This document shows, piece by piece, positions 36,073 through 48,639 of a stretch of DNA of 64,000 nt; within the stretch, counting starts at the first letter, position 1, and each line of letters starts with the position of its first letter. The notes under the pieces are model-generated. The model had not been told where the DNA came from. It was given only the letters and a program-made list of their open reading frames with translations, and ran no database searches. The stretch covers positions 691,019 through 755,018 of the forward strand of contig QANY01005731.1 in the NCBI GenBank assembly GCA_003255025.1, written 5' to 3'. This DNA comes from Datisca glomerata. Its lineage: Eukaryota; Streptophyta; Magnoliopsida; Cucurbitales; Datiscaceae. Made by a program: the position numbers and the translations under genes.

Positions 36073-36648
36073 TTTGATCAAATGCATGTAAATCTACCTA
36101 ATTAATTTTAAATAAATCAACCAATTGTTGAATTGTGAAACTCATTAGGTTCATGAAAAGTTATGATACTATCTATAATTAGAAAAAAATCAACAGTATC
36201 TTATTCTTTACAAATATTTTTTCTTCCTCTCACTTAGCATGTTGAATAGTTTATTATCTTTGTATTTGTATAATGTGAATACAAAGGACGAGTATGTTAA
36301 GATTAATGCAAATTTTAGGCTAAATTATGAGTATGTTGAGGTAAATGCAAAGGATACTAAAGGAGTTGTTTTCTTATTAATTCTTACACTGTCATTTTAT
36401 GTTCAATGTGATAATTTGTTATAATTTAATAATTAAGCTAACTTTTCTATGAGAGACATATTTACTTTCATTAGTAAGATGTTCCTGCAAAAACTCTTTA
36501 CTGCTTAAACTGGCTAAATAACTATACTAACTTGTCCTTTTTTGCATTCATATACCATTGTGTGTTGGTTTTTCCAAAACAAAAATCAATTTAGAGGTCG
36601 TATTTCATTTATGATAATGCAATCCTTAATCTTAATCCTTTCTTTTGT
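36073..36648. other. Intergenic, no gene
   Basis: A 61-codon open frame (36239-36424) has no recognisable features and the sequence is AT-rich. I see nothing supportable. Confidence 0.6.
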
Positions 36649-38129
36649 TGGTTTTAATTTTTTTTTTGTTAAAAGGTAAATTTACTCAACCAAAAAAATA
36701 CAAATACACAAATACAAGCGCATGCCCGGGGAGATTACAAAGACAACAAAAGAAACATGATCCACGAAGGACAAACCTGACACAAAGAAATAAAACCTGA
36801 GATTAAGATTAAATCTACATGTCAAAGAAATCAGATTTGAGATGGATGTTCCTATCCTTAGCAACAAAACAAACTCTCTCTTACCATCCTCGTAATTTTC
36901 TTGGAAGTAAGAGAATAGTCCATAATTTTTCCTACAAAAACTCTTATCTTTCTTTCAATCTAAATGCAATAGACAAAAACAAAAAATGCTCTTCTAAAAC
37001 TCAAGGACTTTAAATATCTAAAAGAAGAAACAGAAATCATCCAATCCTGAAAAGCAGTTACGAGTGGAAGCAGTACAATGAAGCTTACATCTATCAATAA
37101 GGGAAAACAGCATATTCCTGGTATGATTGCAATCAAATAGAAGATGTTGAATAGTTTCAGAACCAGAAGTGCAGAAGACACATGCCTTACGAACAGTAGG
37201 GCACCACTTAGTAACATGATCGTTAGTAACTAGTTTGCCAAGGAGCACTTGGGAATCTGTCCTGAAAACCAGACAAGATTAAACCAAGCAAATCTAGGTT
37301 TGTGAGTCCTGATAGCATTGTAAGTCTGTTTTATTGAAAATATGCCTTGACCATCCAGATTCCAAGCCCAAGAGTCAAATGAGAGAGGGTTAGGAGACTG
37401 CAAATCCAAGGTTAAACCCCAGTGTGTTATGCCGGCTTCCACTCCAAGGCTATGCTAAACCCATCTACCATTCCTAATAAGAATAGAGAGAGGGGAAGAC
37501 GACCTCAAATCAATGCTTATAATCAAGTTTTTCCCTCCTTTATCATAAAGAATGCCTGAAGGATGCCAAGGGTCGGTGAATAAAGAAATCTCATTCTCAT
37601 TCCCTACTCTCAGGTTGCAAAATCCAGGTAATTTGTTCCTTATCTTGAGGAGTTTTCTCCAAGACCATGAGGAGTCAGCTGACATCTTAACAATGAAGAT
37701 AAAGTGTTCTTTAAGCAAGTTATTCTTGCACCAGGCAATCCATAAGGACTCTTAAGATCTAACCACCAGCTTCCAGAAGTGTTTTGCCATAGCTAAAACA
37801 TTCTAGATCGACAGATGCTTGATGCCTAAATCACCCTCTTCAAGAGGAGATCAAATAAGGTCCTACTTAACTTTGGAACCTCAAAAAGAGTCAATTTTAC
37901 CAGTCCACAAAAGAGTTTTAAGGGCGCTGCTAACTTTCTTCATTACATGTTTATCGAGGATAAGAAGACTGGACCAATACACTTGGATAGCATTAAGGAT
38001 GGACTTGAGGAGTTAGAGCCTTCCAACATAAGTCAAATGTTTATTTTCCCAACCCTTTGCTCTCTTGAATAATTTTGTCCACTAGCATTTCATAATGGAC
38101 TATAGATAACTTGGTTGAAATCAAAGGCA
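36649..38129 (-). pseudogene. LINE, 3' half (left part of a split element)
   Basis: Read leftward from the gypsy junction at 38129: a post-RT region (PLISTKLSIVHYEMLVDKII), then 37718-37455 (SWSWRKLLKIRNKLPGF, then VGNENEISLFTDPWHP), 37442-37230 (GIFSIKQTYNAIR) and the zinc-binding domain 37248-37018 (LLGKLVTNDHVTKWCP, CVFC, HLLFDCNHT). The 3' tail is seen as a T run at 36658-36667 on the plus strand (poly A on the minus strand), directly after TGGTTTTAA (36649-36657). It is the downstream continuation of the RT fragment at 52623-52953. Confidence 0.85.
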
Positions 38130-38924
38130 TGAGGTGGCAAGCAATTTTTGTGACGCCCCGATCCCCGAGGGTTAAATATACATGTAATTTCACAATTTTA
38201 AAATCTCCAGTTCCAAACAAACCCTAATTTTGAGAAAATTTCCAAATTGAAAATTTGTAATTTACCCATGATGGAAAACCTCTGACATTAAATAGCGGAA
38301 GCATTAAACTTATCCATGATCGAAATCTTAATCCTAAAATAGCGGAAGCGATAAAGTGTCTTAAATGCATAATTAATAAAACCTCGAAAAACTGAATTAA
38401 ATTCTGAAATAAAGTCAAAACTTGAAATCCATAATTCATGAAACTTCCACTCATCATAATTCGTAGAAAATCATAACGTAAAATAAACTACTTGAATAAC
38501 CAAGTTTAACAGAAAACGTTTTCCTAAGTTTTAAATCAAATCATAAATTGAACACATAACTTTCTCTGATCTAATAGGTTATGGCAGTCTCCCACTCATG
38601 CTACTCGTCATCACCACCTGCATCATAAATAACTACGGGGGAATGAGTATTTTAAAATACTCAGTAAGCAAACTCACATAATAACATTCATACATATTTC
38701 GTAAATGCAATCATGACATAACATACATGAACTTGACATATATCATAAATGAAATAAAATAATGTACTTGATCATGACATGGCTTAACATAGCATGAAGA
38801 TAACACGTGTCTCAAACAGAATCATTTAACAATCTTAATCATATCTTGGCTTGTCACATATCCTCTAGTTAACAACCTAATAAGAACTGATCACACGTTA
38901 ACTGAAACACATCATGACGAATTG

Positions 38925-39150
38925 GGCGATGAAATAGATGGCACACATCGGGCGACGAAACAGATGACACTCATTTTGTGACAGAACAGATGGCACTCAC
39001 AAGTGTCAAAAAATGTGAACAGATGGTACCTCATGAGTGACGGAAAATATTTACGGATGACACCCAATGAATGATCAAAATATGAACAGATGACGCCTTA
39101 TGTATGACGAACGCATGAACAGATGACACATCATTCGTTTAACAGAATAT
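38925..39150. repeat. Short imperfect tandem repeats around GAACAGATGACAC
   Basis: Variants of (A)ACAGATGACAC(T/C) CA...TGA..GA occur about seven times at 30-45 bp spacing, inside the solo LTR. Confidence 0.7.
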
Positions 39151-40019
39151 AACGTGAACAGTCTTGATTTCTTGTTAACTAAAGGTCATGCTTAAGTTCA
39201 TATTTTGCTTAATTACCACTTGAATGAATGAGCCTCATAACTTGCAGAATCCAACGTATGACACTAATTAATCATATAATGCATACTGATACATATAACA
39301 GAATCACACATGATAACATACTACACAAAATCAGTCATACTCAGACATTTATCTCATGATAATCACATTAATAACTGAACAGTAATCAATTACCAAAGTG
39401 TGAACGAAATATAATAATTATCAAAAAATGGTTAAACAGATAATAAATACATGATACAATTATAACATCAGAGTCACATCGTTATATAAGTCAATTTACA
39501 CAGACATATTTATGAAAGTAACATGCTTATAGACAATTAAAGCTGTTGAGAATAACACATGTAAATTCACTTACACAAGCATATATATATTTATCACACA
39601 TGGATCACATTACGATATAATTTCACTTACATAAAGCATATACATTTATAACAACGGGAGTCACACCATCATGTAAGGCCACTTACCTGAAGCGGAAGAA
39701 TAAATTAAATAATTAATGACCTGAAATCTAAAAAAATATAAACACTAAATTGTTTTGAAATAAAACAATATAAACACATTTTTAATATCATAAAATAAAC
39801 GAGAATTAATTAAAACAGTGCGAAGGGGTCAGAGCGAGGTCGAAAAATAATATATCGGGTCCAGAGTCAAAAGATAAAGCTTCAGGTCAAAAGGTTCAGA
39901 CCGGGCTGGTTTGGACAGTCCGGTTCGATTTTATCTGATGGACCAGTTCGGGCCGGTCCAAAAAAATTGAATTGGTTCGGTTCGTGATGAACCGGTTCAT
40001 GACAGAGCAAATGGGTGCA

Positions 40020-40272
40020 AGACCCAGTTGCAGAACAGAAAGCACGAGAAAACAAGGAGGGGAAGAGAGAGAGAAACAAGAAGGAGAGAGAAACAAATAG
40101 GGGAAGAAAAATAGTGAGGGAATCTGAGAGGGGAAGAGAGAGGGATGTAGAGAGAAACAGAGAGAGACAAAGATAGAGAGAGAAATAGAGGGTGAGAGAA
40201 AGGGAAATAGAGGGAAAGGGAAATGGGGCCTCGGTGATAAACCGCCGGTGATGGCAGAAGCGAAGGGTGGGG

Positions 40273-40315
<43 letters not shown>

Positions 40316-40318
40316 GAA

Positions 40319-40364
<46 letters not shown>

Positions 40365-40640
40365 AAGAAGGAGAAAACAACAGAGAAGGGAAGAAAACAG
40401 AGAGGGAATCTGATAGGGGAAGAGATAAGGGATAATGAGAGAAGCAGAGAGAGACAGAGATAGAGATGGAAAACGAAATAGAGGGGGAAGAAACAGAGAT
40501 GAAGATGAGAGAGAGAGAGACCGAAAGAACAGAGACAAAAACAGAGATGGAGGGAGACAAAGCAAGGACGAGAGAGAGAGAGAGAGAAAGAGATTAAAGA
40601 AAGAAATCAAGAAAGGAAGAGAAGAAGATTACCCAAATTC
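40020..40640 (+). repeat. Purine tract of about 600 bp, GA-rich
   Basis: The plus strand is almost entirely A and G, dominated by GAGAGA runs (longest at about 40273-40362), inside the solo LTR. The long open frames on both strands here are produced by the low-complexity sequence and are not genes. Confidence 0.92.
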
Positions 40641-41727
40641 AATTAGAGGGAGACCAATGAAGGAGAAGAATTGCTGGCCTGCAAGTGGTTGCGTGGGGTG
40701 AGAGGCTGTGAGGGGGAGGATAGAGCTGGGAGAGAAGAAGTTTTGGAATATGTATAGGTCTAGCTTAGTAGTGTGTATGTGCATATAGTGTGAGTGGGTT
40801 ACAACTGAGGGGTGAGATTGCCTAATCAAGGATAAAATAGGGTTAGGGTATACATAACCATATGGTGTGAGTGAGCTAAAGTTTTATAATATAAAATAAA
40901 ATTCTTTTAAAATTGAAGAATTGAATTTAAAACTAAACCATATATAATTAAAATTATTTTACCAAAATTACAAATAATCACTTTTTAAAATCAAATTTTA
41001 AATTCACTTTATCTTTTAAATCAATTTGACAAAAATGCCCATTTACGAAGGGTCGAGATATTACAATTTTCCTCCATGTAGGGATCCTCTCTACCTAAAA
41101 TCTGCACAGCACGAATGAAGAACTCTAAAGACGAAAAAAATCGGGGATGATTTCCTCGTCGAAGAGCGTCCAATGCCTAAGTCAATATCCTGGAGAAAAT
41201 TTGATAGAATTTTCCTTTAGAGAGAGTTGTGTACCTTGCCACATTTGTAGATGGGAGATTTATATCTAAAGCATTGGAGAGTGATGCGTGTCAGGTAAAC
41301 ATCGGGCGAGATAACGACTATTTTTTTATATGACGAGCTAGGAGTGACATTTAATGCCTCTGTCCCCCGAGCTGATGTGAAGGGACGTGTATTTAATAAT
41401 GGTTTGCCTTTAATCCCGCGGGGCGTGGTGGGAGTGACCGTTTAATGGCTGACTCGACATTTGATTATGGCGAAACGCCATGTGGAGGGCTACTTTCGGT
41501 GAATAATGATGAGGAGCACTGATCCCCTGCGTCAGGCTCTCCTCTCAAGGCCTTTTTATTTATGCAGGTCGGTGTCGCCCGCTCCTTTGGGGGCTAACCT
41601 GGTCAGGTCATTTTTTCCTTTTTAAAAGCTTAGCTTTCCAGTTCCTATTCTTGGGGTAGAGCAGAGATATCTATCGTGGCATGCCACATAGTGTCGCGTC
41701 ATTGGTAGCCCGAAAATACCCATAACA

Positions 41728-41741
41728 GTTGCCCCTAGTCA
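41728..41741 (-). other. Gypsy polypurine tract
   Basis: On the minus strand GACTAGGGGCAAC directly precedes the 3' LTR start TGTTATGGG. This fixes the inner LTR border and the minus-strand orientation of the element. Confidence 0.75.
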
Positions 41742-42664
41742 AGAATCCCATGCATGCCCTATCAGCTAGGGTCCGAAGACTTCTAGGTTCCTTTCTTAAG
41801 CGTGAGTCGAATTGTAGAACACTTTAGAGGTTGAGTTTGGGCGGGTTAAGTACCTTTTTGAAGTGAAACTTCATGTGTGAGTTCCCATATTTGTTGGAAT
41901 TCAAAATTCACCGTTCTCCGGAGTAGGGGTGATGATGGCGCGTGGAATAGGGAAGTGATGACCATGTGACCTTGGCTACGGAAATGCCACCAATCATGTT
42001 GACGCGTGCACTCGATCTTCTTGGGCATATCATTTTGTAAGTTGACAACTCTCTGACCCGTCAAATCACTTGCTCCAAGGTATTTATATTAGTGGTTTTC
42101 TTCATACCCCTTGTTTTTCTTCATCTAAGAGAGACAAGCTCTTTGGCGATCCCACCTTTTGTCTTTTGCCCTTACTTTCTTCTTCGTGGAAAACTGTGAA
42201 TCTCTTTTTCTCCCAAGGGAACTTTCACAAGTGCTCCTTCCAAGCCCTTTTCCTTCTCCTTGTTGGTTGTTAAGTACCACATGGATTCAGGCTCGACCGA
42301 GACTAATGGTTCCCTCTCTGACCCTAAAAGGGATGTAAGTCCGAGCGGGAGTTCTGGTCGTTGGGGGCCCGATCAATACCCCTGCTCCTTCACCGAGGGG
42401 GATCTGATCTTCCTTCAGGAGAAGTATTACCTTCCAGACTACGTCCATTTGTGACTAGCGGAAGATGGCGAGAAAGTCAGTGCCCCTCGACATGGCAGGA
42501 TTGGTTTATATTCAGCGACTCTGGAAGGCGTGTTGCGTCTTCCCCTATACCCCTTCTTCAGGAGATGGTTCTCCTCATGGGGAGAACCTTGGCCCAACTT
42601 CAGCCTAACTCTTGGAGGGTTTGTTGGTCGTCGCGGCCCGTGCATGACAGAAGTGTGGAGACGC

Positions 42665-45600
42665 GTGGCCTTTTAAAAAATTAAACTTTAAATAAAAGTC
42701 GAATCTTTTAATTAAAAAAGCCTTACGCAACGTCCACGATAACTAAATAAAAAATTTTATTGAAAACTTTTTTCAATCATTCAGGATCTATTATATATAN
42801 TATATATATATATATAAGTTAAATCTACAAGATACAAGGTTCAGAATCATGTACCTCTTGTAGTCTCTATCAAGCGTTCTTGCAAAAACTGATCGATCTT
42901 CCATTCCTACGAAATTGTTTCAACGATCAGTAGACTCCGAGATCCACACCAAGATCTTTCAAATCAATTCTCAACGCACTAGAACGTGTGTGGGCACGTA
43001 GAATATTACAAGACACTTTTTCTGTCTCTAGATGTTCTCAACACATGAGATCTAGAGAACCACTGAGAATGACTTTAGTGAGACGATTCTCTAAAAGAAC
43101 GTGATGATTATTCTTTTAGAGATTTGATTAACGTTTAATCACAGAAGAAAATCTCTCTAGTATCAATCGTGTTCTCAATTCAACTCTTGATTAACGAACT
43201 GATGATCTAATTGACTGATTCTCTAAAATTATTTCAACAACTTAGGCATATAGGGATAAACTGAAATAATATTTAATTGTATAATTACCGATTGCAGTGG
43301 GACTCACTGGTGCATAACTACAGTGCATCATTGTCATGTCATGTCGCACAACAGTGTTGCACACTCACTACTGTAGTGCTATGTGACACCACAGTAGTCC
43401 ATGTCAATTTCTGATATTCTATCAGTGATTGACACGTGGAAATTATTACGAATTAAATATTTATTTTAATCAGAAAATTATCTAGATATCAGTTAATTCA
43501 AAATTAATATATCTGATTATTCATAGCAGCTAACAAATCTGTTATTTCACAAATAAAAGAATTAGTTGATGTAAATTATTATCTAATAATTATCTAATTT
43601 CACAAATTAAATATTTTGTCTCCAAATCGATAATTGAAAAATGATAATTATATATATACATCTCATATTTTCTCTTTTAACAATAAGGTATCGTTTGTTC
43701 GATCAAGTCACAACTATCCACATGAAATCTTAATTGTGACTTAGTGAGTGTAACCCATCATTTCAGATTTCATGACTTCATTTAGAATATGTTGCCTTAG
43801 GGTCAGTTAAAACTAAATTACATCACTTCCTCATATCTTCTTAAGAAGTCCAACCTTGATATTGGTATCGAAACATTTCTTAGGGGGATGAAAACGAAGC
43901 CATCTCGAGGCTCTCACTGCACCTCATGGTGTTGTACTAATGATGGAGACCATATGTTACATTGACATGTCAACCTTCTCTCACTCACTATTTTAGTATA
44001 ATGTATTTCTATTTTAACTAATCAATTATTTCCAAATTAATTACTAATTAAAATAATAACTCTATGAATATTTAATTATCAGTTAATCCAATCTCATTGG
44101 TCTAAGTTCATTTAACTTTCTGAATCGCCTAAGTCATAATTAGGTGAACTTAGACTAACTAATTAATTATATTCATCAAACTTTAATAAAACTCTTTTAC
44201 TAAAGTTGGTTAATCTATATAGCCTTTAGTGTGGTGTGATAACTAAGTTTTAACTAGTTAAAATCTAACATTTACATGCAATTGATTCCATAATATAATA
44301 CATATAAACATATTAGGACAATCCTAATAAATTATGTTTATACAGATGAGATGCATGATTAAATAAAACTGTATGGATGTATGACATGTGATCGAGTAAT
44401 GCACGGACATGTTATCAAACATAATAATTAAACAATTATTTAACAATTAAATAAAATAATAATGGACCTACTGAAAATTGAGTATTTTTAAATTACCCTT
44501 GAAATAAAGAAATAAAATTACAAAGCAGACTTCAATAATACATATTTGTAAATAAAATATTTATTTGACTAAATCAAAGTCAACTATATTAAAATGGATA
44601 ATTTCAAAAATTATTTTAATTAAGAAAAGTATTTTTTTAATTAAAAAGGGTTTTGTTCAAAGTTTGAAGATTATGAAGATGTACATCAGGGGCAAAATGC
44701 AATATTTAAGATTTGATCAAACTTGGGTAAAACCCTTTCGAGATATTGATTTTTAATTTGATAAAATTAATAATTAATAGTTATTTTTAAATTACATTAA
44801 TTTCAAAATTTTAATGGATAAAAAAAGAGTTGGGATTTTAATGAAATACTTAGTTGATAGAGTTGATTGCATGGTTTGTTCAAAAATTTCCTAAAACGTT
44901 ACAACACTTAACCAAGACCAGCCCGCCTCGTGACGTCATGGACCGGTTCAGCGGTTCATCCCCGAGACGCCCTAAATTTCTGGCAGCCCGGCCCATGAAT
45001 CGCCTGGAAAGGCCCGACCCCGCCTATGAACCAGTCGGACCGAGCATGGTCGGCCCGGGCTGGCCCGGTTGCCACCCCTACTGTAGTGTGCTATGAGCCA
45101 ACACAGTGCCTCACGGCACCATAGTAGTGCATGTCAATTTCCGATACTCTATCAGTGATCGACACGTGATCATTAGTATGAATTAAATATTTATTTTAAT
45201 CAGATAATTATCTAGATATCAGTTAATTCAAAATTAGCATATCTGATTATCTTCATCAACTAATTTATCTGTTATTTTACAAATAACAGATTTAGTTGAT
45301 TCAAATTATTATCTAATAATAATTAATTATCTAATTTCATAAATTAGATATTCTCTCACTTATATATAATTAAAAATGATAATTATTTATATATAATTTC
45401 TGAAAATTATATTTAAATATATAAATAATTCAATTAATTATTTTTAATTAATTAAACAAACATAATTATCTCATAATTATGTACTTGCAAGAATAATTTT
45501 TTTTACAAGCCAGTCATTTTCTCATGACATCCTAGACAATGTAGATTAGAGTTGAATTAGAGACCATGGACCTATAATCCTAAGCTCCAATAAATCAGAT

Positions 45601-46539
45601 TATTAATTCAACTCTTTAATTAAGTAATCTTATTTATTAATTTCATGATTACTCCACTATAAATATGAAATTACATTCTTAGAGGTTATAGAATGTATTT
45701 AAAAAGTATTCTCATGTAGTCCACTGACATAATCATTTCATGTAGTTCTGTCCTCCAATTATTGGTCCCTAAATTAGAAATAGTCAAAATTATCATTTTA
45801 CCCTTCTAATTACCTATTGATCCTTAAGTATCATTAATCCACTAGTTAATGGCTAATTTATAACCTTATTATAAATTTGAGCTCAATAACCATTCAATTT
45901 CAGATTAACACTTAAGGGAACCAATATACGATCCGTTAGGAAAACTTAGATTCCAAATCTTGTAAGATCATATCCACAGTCATCCGCATCACTGAATCTC
46001 CAAAACAAAAGTCACTAGCCTGATTAACAAACAAACCTTAACGAATGAATCAAAAGATCCAGTAGACATGCATAGGAGTTCATGACTACTCGGGATTCAG
46101 ACTGATCTACATATAATCATCGAATTGATGTGTATTAAATCTTTATGATAAACGGCACATTAATAAAGATATTAATTCATATCGGTCATGTCATATATAA
46201 TCTTATTATATAAAGTAAGTTCACTAAGATGTCTATTCACATCACTGATCCAAATCTAGATCACACGCATTCATAATGCTTAGTGAACCTTACTAGCAAC
46301 CATTCATTAAACATTTCATACTTTAATATGTTGCTGACAATTTTATTCATTATCTATGATCTTAATCCCCTCGTACTAATACAAGATCATAGTCTTATTA
46401 ATGAATATGAGATTTTAGATATTTATATAAATTATTCAACAATAATTTAAAAGAACAATTATAAAAAAAAATGTAATCCTCTTTAAATTTCATATCAAAA
46501 TTTCAATAGACATGCCTTGAGGGCATAACCCCCAACAGG
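42665..46539 (-). mobile_element. Rearranged copia-type LTR sequence inserted in the gypsy element
   Basis: The right border on the minus strand is TGTTGGGGGTTATGCCCTCA (46539 leftward), a typical copia LTR start. About 330 bp in the left half (about 43310-43640) recur in the right half (about 45070-45400), sharing ATTAAATATTTATTTTAATC, TATCTAGATATCAGTTAATT and GATCGACACGTG-type phrases. No gag or pol is present. It looks like one or two LTRs of a non-autonomous element, rearranged. The left border is not certain, and I found no target duplication. One ambiguous base (n) is at 42800 in a TA repeat. Confidence 0.55.
44900..45083 (-). other. GC-rich fragment ending in a hAT-like tip
   Basis: About 180 GC-rich bases sit in otherwise very AT-rich LTR sequence. 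On the minus strand the right edge reads TAGGGGTGGCAACCGGGCC, the typical tip of hAT elements whose ends are rich in GGGCCGG. The opposite end was not found, so this is a truncated element or a hitch-hiking fragment. Confidence 0.45.
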
Positions 46540-48639
46540 GTCCCGGCGGGATGCTTGGTCTTATGAAAGCTACACAACGGCTGAGACTTTTCATTAGAGG
46601 AATTCAACTTCCTATTCTAGCTAAAGACTCCTCCCAAGAAATAAGGCGATGAGGCTCCCTCTCGGTCCCCATACTGGTATTATATTAGCGGTAGGTCCGG
46701 GGGTGAGGCGGGTCATAGATAGCGTCCTCACCTAGTTTCACGATTAGAAAGACCATTGGTTCGTGGTTTCTGGATCTTGGGAGTCTCGTCCTAGAGACTC
46801 GTGGATCATAGAATAGATATCTCAGGTCTTTGGGGCTGCATGTAAGATAGTTAGTGAGGCATAAAATACGCTTTCCCCCGGTCTCGGATATTAACTCCTT
46901 TTTTCTCATGTGTGTAGTGGGGAGGCAAAAACCGAAGGAACTCTCCACCAACTTCGCGGCCCGGAATATTAATCTAGCCGGAGTTCTCGTGGAACAATGC
47001 CACTTCAGCTTCCTTACATCTCTCGCATCCCTGTAGGAAGGACTGTATCTTGATCCTCCAGATGGTTTCACAGTCGAGGTTCTCGAGAAAGCCCATTTGG
47101 CAGGTTTAACTTCGAAGAGTTTCGGTCCTCATAGTCCTAAAACTTTTTCTTCATAATGTATGTGACGCCATTCATATATCTTGTTTCTTGCTCCCTCCTT
47201 GCTCCATATTCTTCCTTTTTCTTATGTGGGCTTATCTTTGTGATGTTTCTTGTAGAAATGGCTACTTTGAGCAAACCCCGGGTGAAGCTCGAAGGTGTCA
47301 AGGCACAGAAGCTGGAGGACGTCCAATCTAAGAAGTTGGGGAAGTTGAAGAAGAGGAGACCCTCCCTTCACCTCCTCTCCTTACTCATTCTCGGGGGACC
47401 TCGAGATCACCATTGTCGCCTCTGTCTCTTCCACATTTTGTTGTTCTTGCCCCATCTCTGAAGACTATCGGGAACCTTTCCCAAAAAGCCCCGGTCATTC
47501 TTTGGTCAAAGCCTATCATGAGATGATCTTGATTACGCGACTCCTCAAGGGTCCTCCAACTCCCTTCAATTAGTGTGGGCATGATCAAAGCTACCAATCT
47601 TGAAGTTGGAGGGTCTTCGTCTCAGCTCCCTAGAGCTGCTTTTTCTGGGTTCGACTGGCCGAGATCTGGTGTTCATAAATGCAAGGCCCTGATGACCTCG
47701 ATTGCGGGGGAAAAGGACCTTAGTCCCCGGGACTGAGCTCGAAGAGAGGTGAGGAGATTACTGGAACGTTGGTCAGCTTAGGTAGACCTTGAGAAGGGAG
47801 CCACCCTTCTTGGACTGCCGGGAATAGAGCTTGCTGACGCTTTTTGGGATCACACATTGGGCGTAAGTACTGTCTCTTCTTGTGCCTTTTGTATGTGTTC
47901 TATTGTTTCCTTACTCGTTCATTCATCATTCGCAGGACCTTGCTTATAATGCTGCAATGTTGGCGCATTTTGGCCGTTGTAGGGCCACAATGTTTATGGT
48001 GACCAAGGGTGCTTCAAAGTAAGAGTCTGAATTCACCGTCATGATTCAGAGGTGAAATTCCCTCTAACGTGCCAATGAATGACTAACGGGGGGAGATTTA
48101 GGAGCTCCGTGCTGTAGCGGGGAGGACGATGAGACTTGAGGGGGAGTTACTTCAGGCTCAAGAATTTTAGGATTTGGAGGCTTAACTATCCGATCTTGAT
48201 AAGGTCATCGCGAGTCTTCGTTGGAACAAGAACACCTTGTTGAATAAGTTTCATCTTTAGGAGGAGAGGCTTGTCTGGGCTGAAAGTCAAGAAATGGAGG
48301 TAACTCGACATCTAGATGGTTTTAAAGAATCCTCTGAGTTTAAGGATGCCTTAATCCTGGAATTCTCACTAGGTTACGACAGTTGTCAAGACGAGATTGT
48401 CGACGTTTATCATGGGCTAAACCTGAGTTTCTTTAACTTTCCTCTGGAACGTTTGATCTGTTCTTGGAGTCCTAGTCTTATCGATGTGGAGGGTTTCTGA
48501 CCTTCTACTACTCCCCCTGATCTTTTAGCGTCGGAGGCTATCCAAGACGATTCTGTCATGGGGGACCCCTTACCCTCTAGTCATTTTGAGGGGACCAGCC
48601 CCTGTCGTCAAATCTCGCTTAGAGATTTTGCCAGCACTT

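Larger units (their letters stand above)
38149..41065. mobile_element. Solo LTR, 2917 bp, with perfect 5-bp target duplication
   Basis: It starts TGTGACGCCCCGATCCC and ends GGGTCGAGATATTACA; the ends are imperfect inverted copies and obey TG..CA. It is flanked by ATTTT on both sides (38144-38148 and 41066-41070). It contains the phrase GGGGGAATGAGTATTTTAAAATACTCAGTAAGC, split here as GGGGGAATGAGT and ATACTCAGTAAGC, which I associate with long LTRs of plant gypsy elements. No coding domain, PBS or PPT is present, so recombination between two LTRs is the simplest origin. The strand cannot be decided. Confidence 0.85.
38130..41727 (-). repeat. Gypsy 3' LTR, split by a solo LTR
   Basis: TGAGGTGGCAAGCAATTTT (38130-38148) continues at 41066 with CCTCCATGTAGGGATC and runs to CATAACA at 41727. 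The right LTR has the same order without interruption (TGAGGTGGCAATCAATCTCT at 51910, TTCATGTAGGGATC, ending AAAACA at 52622). Confidence 0.88.

Noticed and set aside
39882..40701. Long Ser/Leu-rich and Arg/Glu-rich open frames on both strands
   Set aside because: They come from the GA/CT low-complexity tract within the solo LTR; codon content is only the dinucleotide repeat.
38149..41065. Complete non-autonomous retrotransposon or DNA transposon instead of a solo LTR
   Set aside because: No internal LTR pair, PBS or PPT was seen, and the TG..CA ends with a 5-bp duplication fit one LTR; still, an unrecognised short element cannot be fully excluded.
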